Shown: one piece after another, positions 34,714 through 42,785 of the stretch
Layout of the letters: each line of letters starts with the position of its first letter
Position numbering within the stretch: position 1 is the stretch's first letter
Source of the DNA: Pseudomonadota bacterium
GTDB taxonomy: Bacteria > Pseudomonadota > Gammaproteobacteria > Burkholderiales > Burkholderiaceae_C
Reading direction: 5' to 3'
NCBI GenBank assembly: GCA_020161065.1
Contig: JAIUPH010000028.1
Span: 310,001-374,000, forward strand
Length of the DNA: 64,000 nucleotides
Notes under the pieces: generated by a model
What the model saw: only the letters and a program-made list of their open reading frames with translations
Told to the model about the DNA's origin: nothing
Database searches by the model: none
Position numbers and translations under genes: made by a program

Positions 34714-35994
34714 GTGAATCGAGCGATCGAACAGGCGCGGCCGCTGCGCGCCGCGCCGGCTGTTGCCTTTTGCCTGGCCCTGGCCGCGGCCGCCCTGATG
34801 GCCGGCTGCGGCCGGTCGGACCCGAAAGCCGGCGCGGCGGGCGGCCATGGCGGCCCCGGCGGCGGCGCGATGCCGCCGCTGTCGGTGAGCGTGGTGACCG
34901 TGCAGCCGCAGACGGTGCCGGTGACGGTGGAGGCGGTGGCCACCATCGAGGGCCTGCGCGAGGTGGAGGTGCGCGCCCGCGTGGCCGGCATCCTGCAGCA
35001 GCAGCTCTACCGCGAGGGCGAGGCGGTGGCCGCCGGCACGCCGCTGTTCCGCATCGAGCGCGCGCCGATGGAGAACAACGTCGAGTCGGCGCGCGCCGCC
35101 GTCGTGCAGGCCGAGGTGCGCGCCGAGCAGGCGCGCCGCGAGACCGGCCGCCTGGCCGGCCTGGTGGCCGACCGCGCGATCAGCCAGCGCGAGGCCGACG
35201 ACGCCGCCAGCACCGCCAAGACGGCGGACGCCGCGCTGCTGGCCGCGCGCGCGCAGCTGCGCGACGCGCAGTTGAACCTGGGCTACACCGAGATCACCGC
35301 GCCGATCGCCGGCGTGGTGCAGCGCGCGCAGCGCAGCGTGGGCACGCTGGTGTCGCCGACGGCCGACAGCGGCATGCTCACCACCATCGTGCAGCTCGAC
35401 CCGATCCGCGTGCGCTTCGCGCTCAGCGAGGGCGAGGCCGCGCTGGTGCGCCAGGGCAAGGGCCGCCAGGTGCGGCTGCTGGGCGCCGACGGCCAGCCGT
35501 CGCAGCAGGTGGGGCGGCTGGACTTCGCCGGCTCGGTGGTCGACCCGCAGCTCGGCACCGTGCAGATGCGCGCCGAGATCGCCAACCCCGGCCAGCGCTG
35601 GCTGCCGGGGCAGTTCGTGCGCGCGCAGATCGTCACCGGCGAGCAGCAAGCCTTCCTGGTGCCGCAGGCCGCGGTGCAAAGCGGCGACCAGGGCCGCTTC
35701 GTCTGGGTGATCGGCCCCGGCGGCAAGGCAGCCGTCAAGCCGGTGCAGGCCGGGTCGTGGTCGGGCAGCAACTGGGTGATCCGCTCCGGCCTGGCGGCCG
35801 GCGACCAGGTGATCACCGACAACCTGCTCAAGCTGCGGCCCGGCGCGCCGGTGCAGGCCGCGCCGGCCGGCGGGCCGGCGGGGGCGCCCCCTGGCGCAAC
35901 CGGCGCACCTGGCGCACCCGGCGCACCCGGCGCATCGGCCCCGGCAGCCGCGCCGGCCGCCGCCAGCGCCCCTGCCGCCGCGGCGTCGAAGTGA
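34714..35994 (+). CDS. RND efflux periplasmic adaptor (lipoprotein)
   Basis: The 426-residue membrane fusion protein starts at a GTG with AGGAG seven bases upstream. A lipobox LMAGC follows a hydrophobic stretch. The lipoyl/hairpin halves are visible (VRARVAGILQQQLYREGEAV, then LNLGYTEITAPIAGVVQRAQ), with a coiled-coil between. The C-terminus carries a collagen-like GATGAPGAPGAPGAS tract (9-base repeats, 35891-35935) and Ala/Pro-rich tail not needed for function. It is the first gene of a three-gene efflux operon. No local regulator is present apart from the unrelated vanR upstream. Confidence 0.93.
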   Translation: MNRAIEQARPLRAAPAVAFCLALAAAALMAGCGRSDPKAGAAGGHGGPGGGAMPPLSVSVVTVQPQTVPVTVEAVATIEGLREVEVRARVAGILQQQLYREGEAVAAGTPLFRIERAPMENNVESARAAVVQAEVRAEQARRETGRLAGLVADRAISQREADDAASTAKTADAALLAARAQLRDAQLNLGYTEITAPIAGVVQRAQRSVGTLVSPTADSGMLTTIVQLDPIRVRFALSEGEAALVRQGKGRQVRLLGADGQPSQQVGRLDFAGSVVDPQLGTVQMRAEIANPGQRWLPGQFVRAQIVTGEQQAFLVPQAAVQSGDQGRFVWVIGPGGKAAVKPVQAGSWSGSNWVIRSGLAAGDQVITDNLLKLRPGAPVQAAPAGGPAGAPPGATGAPGAPGAPGASAPAAAPAAASAPAAAASK

Positions 35995-36006
35995 GGGCCT
36001 GAGCGC

Positions 36007-39000
36007 ATGTCCCGCTTCTTCATCGAAAGGCCGGTGTTCGCGACCGTGCTGGCGCTGGTGCTGCTGATTGCCGGGCTGGTGTCGGCGCGCGTGCTGCCGG
36101 TGGCGCAGTACCCCGACATCGCGCCGCCGACGGTGACCATCACCGCCAACTACCCCGGCGCCTCGGCCGAAACGCTGGCGCTGACGGTGGCCGCGCCGAT
36201 CGAGGAACAGCTCTCGGGCGTGGAGAACCTGCTGTACTTCAACAGCAGCTCGGCGTCGAACGGGCAGACCAGCATCACCGCCACCTTCGAGGTCGGCACC
36301 GATGTCGACAAGGCCACCTTCAACATCAACAACCGCGTGCAGCTCGCCACGCCGCGGCTGCCCGACGAGGTGCGCCGCAACGGCGTGCAGGTGGCCAAGC
36401 GCAGCGACAACTTCCTGATGGTGGTGGGCCTCAACTCGCCCGACAACTCGCGCGACACGCTGTGCCTGTCGAACTACGCGACGCAGAACCTGCTGGACGA
36501 ACTCAAGCGCGTGCCCGGCGCCGCCGACGTGATCATCTTCGGCGCGCGCGACTACAGCATGCGCTTGTGGCTGCAGCCCGACCGCATGGCAGCACTCGGC
36601 GTCACCACCGGCGACATCGCCGCCGCGGTGGGCGCGCAGAACGCGCAGTACGCAGCCGGCAAGATCGGCGCGCCGCCGTCGCCGCCGGGGCAGCAGATCG
36701 AATACACCGTCACCGCGCACGGCCGCCTGGTGCAGCCCGAGGAGTTCGGCAACATCGTGCTGCGCGCCTCGGGCGCGCAAGGCGTGCTGCGGCTCAAGGA
36801 CGTGGCGCGCATCGAGCTGGGCGCGCAAAGCTACGACGCCAGCAACAGCGTCAACGGCCAGCCGGCCATCGCGCTGGCGGTGATGCTGGCCTCGGGCGCC
36901 AACGCGCTGGACGTCGGCGACGCCGTCAAGGCCAAGATGGCCGAGCTCAAGCGCGAGCGCTTCCCCAGCGGCGTCGACTACATGATTCCCTACGACACCA
37001 CGGTGTTCGTCTCGGCGTCGATCAAGGAGGTGCTGACCACCATCGTCGAGGCGGCGCTGATCGTGCTGGCCGTGGTCTTCGTCTTCCTGCAGACCTGGCG
37101 CGCCACGCTGATCCCGATGCTGGCGGTGCCGGTGTCGCTGATCGGCACCTTCGCCGGGCTGCTGCTGTTCGGCTTCTCGATCAATACGCTGACGCTCTTT
37201 GCGATGGTGCTGGCCATCGGCATCGTCGTCGACGACGCCATCGTCGTGCTGGAGAACGTCGAGCGGCTGATCCGCGTCGAAAAGCTGGCGCCGATGGAAG
37301 CCGCCATCGAGGCCATGCGCGAGGTGCAGGGCGCGGTGATCGGCATCGTGCTGGTGCTGGCCGCGGTGTTCATCCCGGTGGCGTTTCTCGGCGGCATCGC
37401 CGGGCAGCTGTACCGCCAGTTCGCGGTGACGGTGACGGTGGCGGTGGTGCTCTCGGGCGTCGTCGCGCTGACGCTGACGCCGGCGTTGTGCGCGCTGCTG
37501 CTCAAGCCCTCGCACGGCGAGCGCAGCGAGAAACTCTTCGGCCCCTTCAACCGCGGCTTCGACTGGGTGACGCGGCGCTTCATGGGCGCCGTGCACGCCG
37601 TGCTGCACCACCGGCTGCTGGCGCTGCTGGGCTTCGTGGCGCTGATCGCCGCGGTGGCCTTCCTGTTCACCCGCGTGCCGGGCAGCTTCGTGCCGCCGGA
37701 AGACCAGGGCTTCATCATCGCCGCGGCGCAGCTGCCCGACGGCGCCACGCTGGAGCGCACCGGCGCCACCACCGAGCGCCTGCGCCAGATGCTCAAGGAC
37801 AACAAGGCGATCCAGGACATCTTCATCGTCAACGGCTTCGACCTCATCGGCGGCGGCAGCAAGAGCAGCGCGGCCACCATCTTCATCCCGATGAAGCGCT
37901 GGGACGACCGCCAGCAAAGCGCGATGGACCTGGCCAACCAGGTCAGCGGCATGGGCTTCATGGGCCTGCCCGACGGCATTGCCTTCGCGTTCAACCCGCC
38001 GCCCATCCAGGGCCTGGGCGCGGCCGGCGGCTTCGAGGTCTACGTGCAAGGCCGCGGCGATGCCGACCCCAAGCGCCTGGCCGAGGTGACGAACAACTTC
38101 ATGGCCGCGCTGGCCGCGCGGCCCGAGCTGGCGCAGCCGCAGACCTTCTACCGCCCCAACGTGCCGCAGCTGCGCGTGGAGGTCGACCGCGAGAAGGCGC
38201 TGGCGCTGGGCGTGCCGGTGAGCGACATCTTCACCGCGCTGCAGGCGCAGATGGGCTCGCTCTACGTCAACGACTTCAACCGCGCCGGCCGCACCTACCG
38301 CGTCACCATGCAGGCCGACGCGCCGTTCCGCTCCAAGCCCGACGACCTGGGCCGCCTGTACGTGCGCAGCAACACCAGCGGCCAGATGGTGCCGCTGAAG
38401 TCGCTGATCACGGTCACCGACATCGTCGGCCCCGAGCAGATCGAGCGCTACAACAGCTACATCGCGGCCAAGGTGCTGGGCAACGCCAAGCCCGGCTTCA
38501 GCTCGGGCGAAGCCATCAAGGCCGTCGAGCAGGTGGCGCGCAGCTCGCTGCCGCCGGGCTACGCGATCGAATGGACGGGCCAGGCCTACCAGGAAAAGCG
38601 CGCCGGCAGCGCCTCGGTGTTCGCCTTCGGCTTCGCGCTGATCATGGTCTACCTGATCCTCGCCGCGCTGTACGAACGCTGGGGCGTGCCGCTGGCCGTG
38701 GTGCTGGCCGTGCCCTTCGCGCTGCTGGGCGCCTTGGGCTTCGTCGCCATCCGCGGCATGGAAAACGACATCTACTTCCAGATCGGCCTGGTGGTGCTGA
38801 TCGGCCTGGCGGCGAAGAACGCCATCCTGATCGCCGAGTTCGCGATGCAGGGTATGGTGGCCGGCCTCTCGGCCTTCGACGCCGCGGCCGAGGCGGCGCG
38901 CCTGCGCTTTCGGCCCATCGTGATGACCTCGCTGGCGTTCGTGTTCGGCGTCGTGCCGCTGGTGCTGGCCACCGGCGCCGGCGCCGCGGCGCGGCAAAGC

Positions 39001-39150
39001 ATGGGCAGCGGCGTGTTCGGCGGCATGATCGTCGCCACCTTCGTGGCGCCGATCTTCGTGCCGATGTTCTTCACGCTGCTGGCGCGAAAGCCGCGCTCCA
39101 CGCACGGCCAGGCCAAGCCCAACCTGCACCCCGGGGAGGGCCACGCATGA
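36007..39150 (+). CDS. RND multidrug efflux permease (HAE1/AcrB-MexB type)
   Basis: The 1047-residue inner-membrane proton antiporter starts MSRFFIERPVFATVLALVLL. The proton-relay residues are present: the Asp pair at 409-410 (GIVVDDAIVVLENVERL) and the Lys at 937 (GLAAKNAILIAEFA). Two large periplasmic loops and about twelve membrane helices are evident. It lies 12 bases after the adaptor gene. Substrates cannot be deduced; hydrophobic drugs, solvents or aromatic intermediates are all compatible. Confidence 0.96.
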   Translation: MSRFFIERPVFATVLALVLLIAGLVSARVLPVAQYPDIAPPTVTITANYPGASAETLALTVAAPIEEQLSGVENLLYFNSSSASNGQTSITATFEVGTDVDKATFNINNRVQLATPRLPDEVRRNGVQVAKRSDNFLMVVGLNSPDNSRDTLCLSNYATQNLLDELKRVPGAADVIIFGARDYSMRLWLQPDRMAALGVTTGDIAAAVGAQNAQYAAGKIGAPPSPPGQQIEYTVTAHGRLVQPEEFGNIVLRASGAQGVLRLKDVARIELGAQSYDASNSVNGQPAIALAVMLASGANALDVGDAVKAKMAELKRERFPSGVDYMIPYDTTVFVSASIKEVLTTIVEAALIVLAVVFVFLQTWRATLIPMLAVPVSLIGTFAGLLLFGFSINTLTLFAMVLAIGIVVDDAIVVLENVERLIRVEKLAPMEAAIEAMREVQGAVIGIVLVLAAVFIPVAFLGGIAGQLYRQFAVTVTVAVVLSGVVALTLTPALCALLLKPSHGERSEKLFGPFNRGFDWVTRRFMGAVHAVLHHRLLALLGFVALIAAVAFLFTRVPGSFVPPEDQGFIIAAAQLPDGATLERTGATTERLRQMLKDNKAIQDIFIVNGFDLIGGGSKSSAATIFIPMKRWDDRQQSAMDLANQVSGMGFMGLPDGIAFAFNPPPIQGLGAAGGFEVYVQGRGDADPKRLAEVTNNFMAALAARPELAQPQTFYRPNVPQLRVEVDREKALALGVPVSDIFTALQAQMGSLYVNDFNRAGRTYRVTMQADAPFRSKPDDLGRLYVRSNTSGQMVPLKSLITVTDIVGPEQIERYNSYIAAKVLGNAKPGFSSGEAIKAVEQVARSSLPPGYAIEWTGQAYQEKRAGSASVFAFGFALIMVYLILAALYERWGVPLAVVLAVPFALLGALGFVAIRGMENDIYFQIGLVVLIGLAAKNAILIAEFAMQGMVAGLSAFDAAAEAARLRFRPIVMTSLAFVFGVVPLVLATGAGAAARQSMGSGVFGGMIVATFVAPIFVPMFFTLLARKPRSTHGQAKPNLHPGEGHA

Positions 39151-40544
39151 CGCGCGCCGCCCTGCTGATGCTGCCGGCCGTGGCGGCCTTGTTGGCCGCT
39201 TGTGCCGGCGGCCCGCCGCCGACGCGGCCGCCGGTGCTGCTGCCGCCGGCCTACGCCGACGCCGGCGCCGAGCCAGGCGCGGTGCTGGCCGCCGACTGGT
39301 GGAAGGCCTACCGCGAAAGCGCGCTCGACGCGCTGGTCGACCAGGCACTGGCCGCCAACCTCGACCTCAAGCTGGCCGCCGCGCGCGTCGACGAAGCGGC
39401 GGTGGCGGTCACGCTGGCGCGCTCGGCGCAATGGCCCAGCATCGGGCTCAACACCGCGGTCACGCGCTCGCGCAGCAGCCTGCTCAACGGCCAGCCGATC
39501 ACGCAGGCCGAGGCCACCACGCACGTCGTGAGCTTGAGCACCAGTTTCGAGATCGACCTCTGGGGCCGGCTGCGCAACGCCACCAGCGCCGCGCAGGAAC
39601 AGTTGCTGTCCACGCAGTACGGGCGCGACACCGTGCGCCTGGCACTGGTGGGCACGCTGGTGCAGACCTGGTTCGCGGTGCGCGCGCTCGACCTGCAGCA
39701 GGCCACCATCGCGCAGCAGCTTCAGTTGCGCGGCGACAGCCTGGCGCTGGTGCAGCGCCGCGTGCGCGGCGGCGTGGCCTCGGGGCTGGACCAGGCGCAG
39801 GCCGAAGCCGCGCTCGCCGCGCTGGCCGCGCAACAGCACGAGCTGGCGCGCCAGCGCGAACTGCTGGTCCACCAGCTCGGCGTGCTGGCCGGCCAGCCCG
39901 GCCTGCAACTGGCGGCCGACGCGCGCGCGCTGCCGCCGCTGCAGGCGGTGCCGCCGGGCCTGCCGTCGGAACTGCTGCAGCGCCGGCCCGACGTGCAGCA
40001 GGCGGAAGCGGCGATGCGCGCCTCGTTCGCCAACTTCGACTACGTGAAGAAAAGCGCCTGGCCCGTGCTCGCGCTGACCGGCAGCCTGGGCCAGCAAAGC
40101 GCCGACCTGGCCGACCTGCTGAAGACCGGCGCGCGCATCTGGTCGATCGGCCCGTCGCTGCTGGTCTCGGTGTTCGACGCCGGCCGCAACCAGGCGCGCA
40201 GCGCCGAGGCGCGCGCCCAGGCCGAGCAGGCCGCCATCGGCTGGCAGCAGACGGCGCAGACCGCGTTCCGCGAAGTGGCAGACGCCTTGAGCAACCAGCG
40301 CCTGCTGGCCGCGCAGGAAGCCGAGCTGGAACGCCAGCGCGCCGCCGCCAAGGACGCGCAGCGCCTCTCGGTCAAGCGCTACGACGCCGGCTATTCGGCC
40401 TACCTCGACGTGCTGGACGCCCAGCGCAGCGAACTCGACGCCGAATTGGCCCTGCTGCGCGTGCGCCAGCAGCGGCTGGACGCACAGGTGGCGCTGCAGA
40501 AGGCGCTGGGTGGGGGGTGGCAGGCGGAGCAAGCCGCCCGCTGA
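39147..40544 (+). CDS. Outer-membrane efflux lipoprotein (OprM/NodT family)
   Basis: The 465-residue protein has a lipoprotein signal ending LLAACAGG and then FEIDLWGRLRNATSAAQEQL, LPSELLQRRPDVQQAEAAM and YDAGYSAYLDVLDAQRSELD, the family's repeat features. The ATG overlaps the pump stop (ATGA). It completes the tripartite RND system. It ends in front of a strong hairpin shared with the convergent toxin gene. Confidence 0.95.
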   Translation: MTRAALLMLPAVAALLAACAGGPPPTRPPVLLPPAYADAGAEPGAVLAADWWKAYRESALDALVDQALAANLDLKLAAARVDEAAVAVTLARSAQWPSIGLNTAVTRSRSSLLNGQPITQAEATTHVVSLSTSFEIDLWGRLRNATSAAQEQLLSTQYGRDTVRLALVGTLVQTWFAVRALDLQQATIAQQLQLRGDSLALVQRRVRGGVASGLDQAQAEAALAALAAQQHELARQRELLVHQLGVLAGQPGLQLAADARALPPLQAVPPGLPSELLQRRPDVQQAEAAMRASFANFDYVKKSAWPVLALTGSLGQQSADLADLLKTGARIWSIGPSLLVSVFDAGRNQARSAEARAQAEQAAIGWQQTAQTAFREVADALSNQRLLAAQEAELERQRAAAKDAQRLSVKRYDAGYSAYLDVLDAQRSELDAELALLRVRQQRLDAQVALQKALGGGWQAEQAAR

Positions 40545-40550
40545 CGACTT

Positions 40551-40578
40551 GCTGTAGCGGGTGGCCGCCCGCTACAGC
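40551..40578. terminator. Bidirectional hairpin between the efflux operon and the toxin gene
   Basis: Arms GCTGTAGCGGG and CCCGCTACAGC flank the loop TGGCCG, an 11-bp perfect stem. It starts 7 bases after the outer-membrane gene stop and includes the stop codon of the convergent AbiEii-type gene. There is no thymine run, as is common in GC-rich genomes. It would serve both convergent transcripts. Confidence 0.7.
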
Positions 40579-41240
40579 GCCTGCAGGAACTCGTGTGCCG
40601 TCCGGGCGCAGTCGTCGAAGCTCGGCCGGTAGTCGAGCACGGCGATCGCATCGAAGGCGGCCCGCAGACCAGGATGCGGACTCCGCACCTGGTCCAGGAA
40701 GGCCTGCCGGTGGCGCAGCAAGAACGGGCGCGCCAATGACGCAAGCTGCTGCGGCTCGCGGTCGATCACCAGGGCCAGGTCGAAGAGGTCACGCGCCGTC
40801 ACCCGATCGCCGCGGTGGTACATCTTCTTCGCGATGATCTCGGCCGCGGTCTCCACCTTCACGGCGCGGCCGCCGATGTCCCAAGACTCCCAGGCATCGC
40901 TCAGCAGATTGGGCGCAGCAACGAAGTCGATTTCGCCCTCCTCGAACTGCAGCTTGACGAACGAGCCTTGCATTTCGGTGTAGTCCGCCGTCAGGCTGGC
41001 CGCGGTGTCGCTCAAGCGTGGCGTCACGTAGCCGAGGAACTGGGGATCGGGAACGAAGATGTCGATGTCCTTGCTCACGCGATGACCGTAGCGAAACATC
41101 AATACGGTGCCGCCACCCAGGGTCCAGAACGGGTTGTCGATGCCGCCGTACCGGCGGATCTCGTCGATCAGGATCAGCGCACGCGGGAACAAGGCCTGCC
41201 AGGCACCGCCGGGCAAAGCCCGTGCGGGCATGCCATTCAC
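40572..41240 (-). CDS. Nucleotidyltransferase, AbiEii/AbiGii toxin family
   Basis: The 222-residue protein contains the nucleotidyltransferase core GGGTVLMFRYGHRVSKDIDIF (a GG-x-hydrophobic stretch plus the acidic D-I-D), then FEEGEIDFVAAP and VKVETAAEIIAKKMYHRGDR with DLFDLALV, the usual AbiEii arrangement. Such toxins transfer nucleotides to targets such as tRNA ends and are neutralised by a linked partner, often giving phage abortive infection. A GTG at 41240 overlaps the upstream stop (GTGA). It is encoded downstream of an XRE-type gene rather than a classic AbiEi gene. Confidence 0.8.
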   Translation of the reverse strand: MNGMPARALPGGAWQALFPRALILIDEIRRYGGIDNPFWTLGGGTVLMFRYGHRVSKDIDIFVPDPQFLGYVTPRLSDTAASLTADYTEMQGSFVKLQFEEGEIDFVAAPNLLSDAWESWDIGGRAVKVETAAEIIAKKMYHRGDRVTARDLFDLALVIDREPQQLASLARPFLLRHRQAFLDQVRSPHPGLRAAFDAIAVLDYRPSFDDCARTAHEFLQAL

Positions 41241-41728
41241 GTCCACAAGCCCCGGCGATGGACCGACAGCGTGTTGGCCAGCCGGGCGACGTTGCGCCAC
41301 ACCTGGCGCGGAGGCACGCGGGCGCGCGAGGCGGCTTCTTCCACCGCCATCACGACGATGGGCACCGGCGCTTCGTCGAGCAGATGAGCCAGGTGCGGCG
41401 CGAACGGCTGCGGCACCGCACCGCTGGCCAGCGCCTGCGCCAGCGCCTCAGGCGCCAGCTCTTTGGCATAGCTGACGCTGGCAGTCTTCGCCGCCATCCA
41501 CAAGCCTCGCTTCTTCACACGCGAGCGGGTGCTGGGCTCGGGGATGTCAAGGCCGAGGACCGACAGCAGTTGCGCCACGCGGTTGACGCCCAGGTCCTCC
41601 AGGGTGGCGTTCTCCAGCCCCACGACCGTCTGGCGCGACAGGCCGCTCAGGTGCGCGAGCTGCGCCTGAGACAAGCCGAGTTCCGCACGCCGCGTGCGGA
41701 CGGAGCGGCCGATGTCGGTCAGGTTCAT
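41237..41728 (-). CDS. XRE-family HTH antitoxin-like protein
   Basis: The 163-residue protein starts MNLTDIGRSVRTRRAELGLS with the helix-turn-helix QAQLAHLSGLSRQTVVGLEN. A long C-terminal region holds APEALAQALASGAVP, PHLAHLLDEAPVPIVVMAVE and RVPPRQVWRNVARLAN. The gene precedes and overlaps the AbiEii-like toxin gene, so it is likely the cognate antitoxin and autorepressor. A TTG 27 bases upstream is also in frame but is better read as part of a promoter. Confidence 0.75.
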   Translation of the reverse strand: MNLTDIGRSVRTRRAELGLSQAQLAHLSGLSRQTVVGLENATLEDLGVNRVAQLLSVLGLDIPEPSTRSRVKKRGLWMAAKTASVSYAKELAPEALAQALASGAVPQPFAPHLAHLLDEAPVPIVVMAVEEAASRARVPPRQVWRNVARLANTLSVHRRGLWT

Positions 41729-41749
41729 AGGCCGATGCGAACGCTGGAA

Positions 41750-41767
41750 TGTCAAAAATTTTGGTCA
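41750..41767. promoter_or_regulatory. AT-rich imperfect palindrome upstream of the antitoxin gene
   Basis: TGTCAAAAATTTTGGTCA is a near-palindrome around AAAATTTT, the most AT-rich spot in the neighbourhood, 22 bases before the antitoxin ATG. Reading leftwards it contains TTGACA. It may hold the -35 box and the XRE operator for autoregulation. No DNA-binding motif is known for this protein, so this is a positional guess. Confidence 0.35.
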
Positions 41768-41777
41768 TTATCGACCC

Positions 41778-42641
41778 TCACCCCAACCCCAGCAAGCGCT
41801 TCGCGTTCTCCTTCAGGATCAGCGGCTTCACCTTGTCCTTGAAGCCGGCTTCCTCGAAGTCCTTCAGCCAGCGGTCGGGCATGATCAGCGGGAAGTCGCT
41901 GCCGAACAGCATGCGGTCCTTCAGCAGCGTGTTGGCGTACTGCACGAGTTGCGGCGGAAAGTATTTGGGGCTCCAGCCGCTCAAGTCGATCCAGACGTTG
42001 GGCTTGTGCATCGCCAGGCTTAAAGCCTCGTCCTGCCAGGGCCAACTGGGGTGGGCGACGACGATCTGGATGTCGGGGAAGGCGATCGCCACGTCTTCCA
42101 GCAGCATCGGGTTGCTGTTCTGCAGCCGCAGGCCGCCGCCGCAGCGCATGCCCGAGCCGATGCCGCTGTGGCCGCTGTGGAAGATGGCCGGCAGCCGGTG
42201 CTCGGCAATCACCTCGTAGATCGGCCAGGCCATGCGGTCGGCGGGCAGGAAGCCCTGCACCGTGGGGTGGAACTTGAAGCCCTTGACGCCGTATTCCTCG
42301 ATCAGCTTCCTCGCCTCGCGCGCGCCCATCTTGCCTTTGTGCGGGTCGATGCTGGCGAAGGCGATCATGATGTCGGCGTTGGCCTGCGCGGCCTCGGCGA
42401 TCTCCTCGTTGGGGATGCGGCGGCGGCCCATCTGCGTCTCGGCGTCCACCGTGAACATCACGAAGCCGATCTTCTGCTCGCGGTAGTAGGCCAGCGCCTC
42501 GGCCATGGTCGGCCGCGTGCTGGAGCCGAAGTACTTGTCGGCCGCGCGGTCGTATTCCTCGCCATAGCGGTCGAACGGGTTCCAGCACGACACCTCCAGG
42601 TGCGTGTGCGTGTCGATGGCGATCAGGTCTTCGGTCTTCAT
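41778..42641 (-). CDS. Amidohydrolase-family (amidohydrolase 2) metal-dependent hydrolase/lyase
   Basis: The 287-residue TIM-barrel enzyme has the metal-ligand set: IDTHTHLEV (H-x-H), GFKFHPTVQGF, IFHSGHSG, IVVAHPSWPW and LFGSDFP (Asp). The superfamily includes decarboxylases, hydratases and C-C hydrolases of aromatic degradation. It is divergent from the hydroxycinnamate operon and shares its regulatory gap with twin operators, so it probably belongs to the same regulon. A C-C cleavage or decarboxylation step on an aromatic acid or CoA thioester is plausible; the substrate is unknown. Confidence 0.8.
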   Translation of the reverse strand: MKTEDLIAIDTHTHLEVSCWNPFDRYGEEYDRAADKYFGSSTRPTMAEALAYYREQKIGFVMFTVDAETQMGRRRIPNEEIAEAAQANADIMIAFASIDPHKGKMGAREARKLIEEYGVKGFKFHPTVQGFLPADRMAWPIYEVIAEHRLPAIFHSGHSGIGSGMRCGGGLRLQNSNPMLLEDVAIAFPDIQIVVAHPSWPWQDEALSLAMHKPNVWIDLSGWSPKYFPPQLVQYANTLLKDRMLFGSDFPLIMPDRWLKDFEEAGFKDKVKPLILKENAKRLLGLG

Positions 42642-42651
42642 GCTTATCTCC

Positions 42652-42666
42652 GTTCAGTGTCTGAAC
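42652..42666. promoter_or_regulatory. Operator-like palindrome 1 in the hydroxycinnamate divergent promoter
   Basis: GTTCAGTGTCTGAAC has perfect 6-base arms (GTTCAG, CTGAAC) around TGT. It lies 10 bases before the amidohydrolase ATG (read leftwards). A 13-of-15 match to it, inverted, is at 42740-42754. Two copies flanking a divergent promoter in a cluster with its own MarR gene point to MarR binding and control of both transcripts. Confidence 0.75.
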
Positions 42667-42739
42667 TAGATTCGTCGCTGCAGCGCATTGTGCTGCCATG
42701 CAGCAAGCGAAAGATCCTCGGGTTTATCCTAGTTCTTTG

Positions 42740-42754
42740 ATTCAGACAATGAAC
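42740..42754. promoter_or_regulatory. Operator-like palindrome 2 in the hydroxycinnamate divergent promoter
   Basis: ATTCAGACAATGAAC is the inverse of GTTCATTGTCTGAAT, matching site 1 except at two positions. It lies 31 bases before the crotonase ATG. It overlaps a candidate -10 region (TATCTT at 42755). The site centres are 88 bases apart. Confidence 0.72.
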
Positions 42755-42785
42755 TATCTTTGCGCCCGCTCACCGCACCCCGCCC

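Noticed and set aside
34618-39348. A 1576-codon open frame on the minus strand across the RND efflux genes
   Set aside because: It is a GC-driven antisense shadow. The plus strand carries full-length adaptor, pump and outer-membrane genes with all key motifs, while the antisense product is low-complexity Arg/His/Ala.
40572-41300. Longer toxin start at 41300
   Set aside because: It would overlap the antitoxin gene by 60 bases. The GTG at 41240 gives a 4-base overlap like other couplings here.
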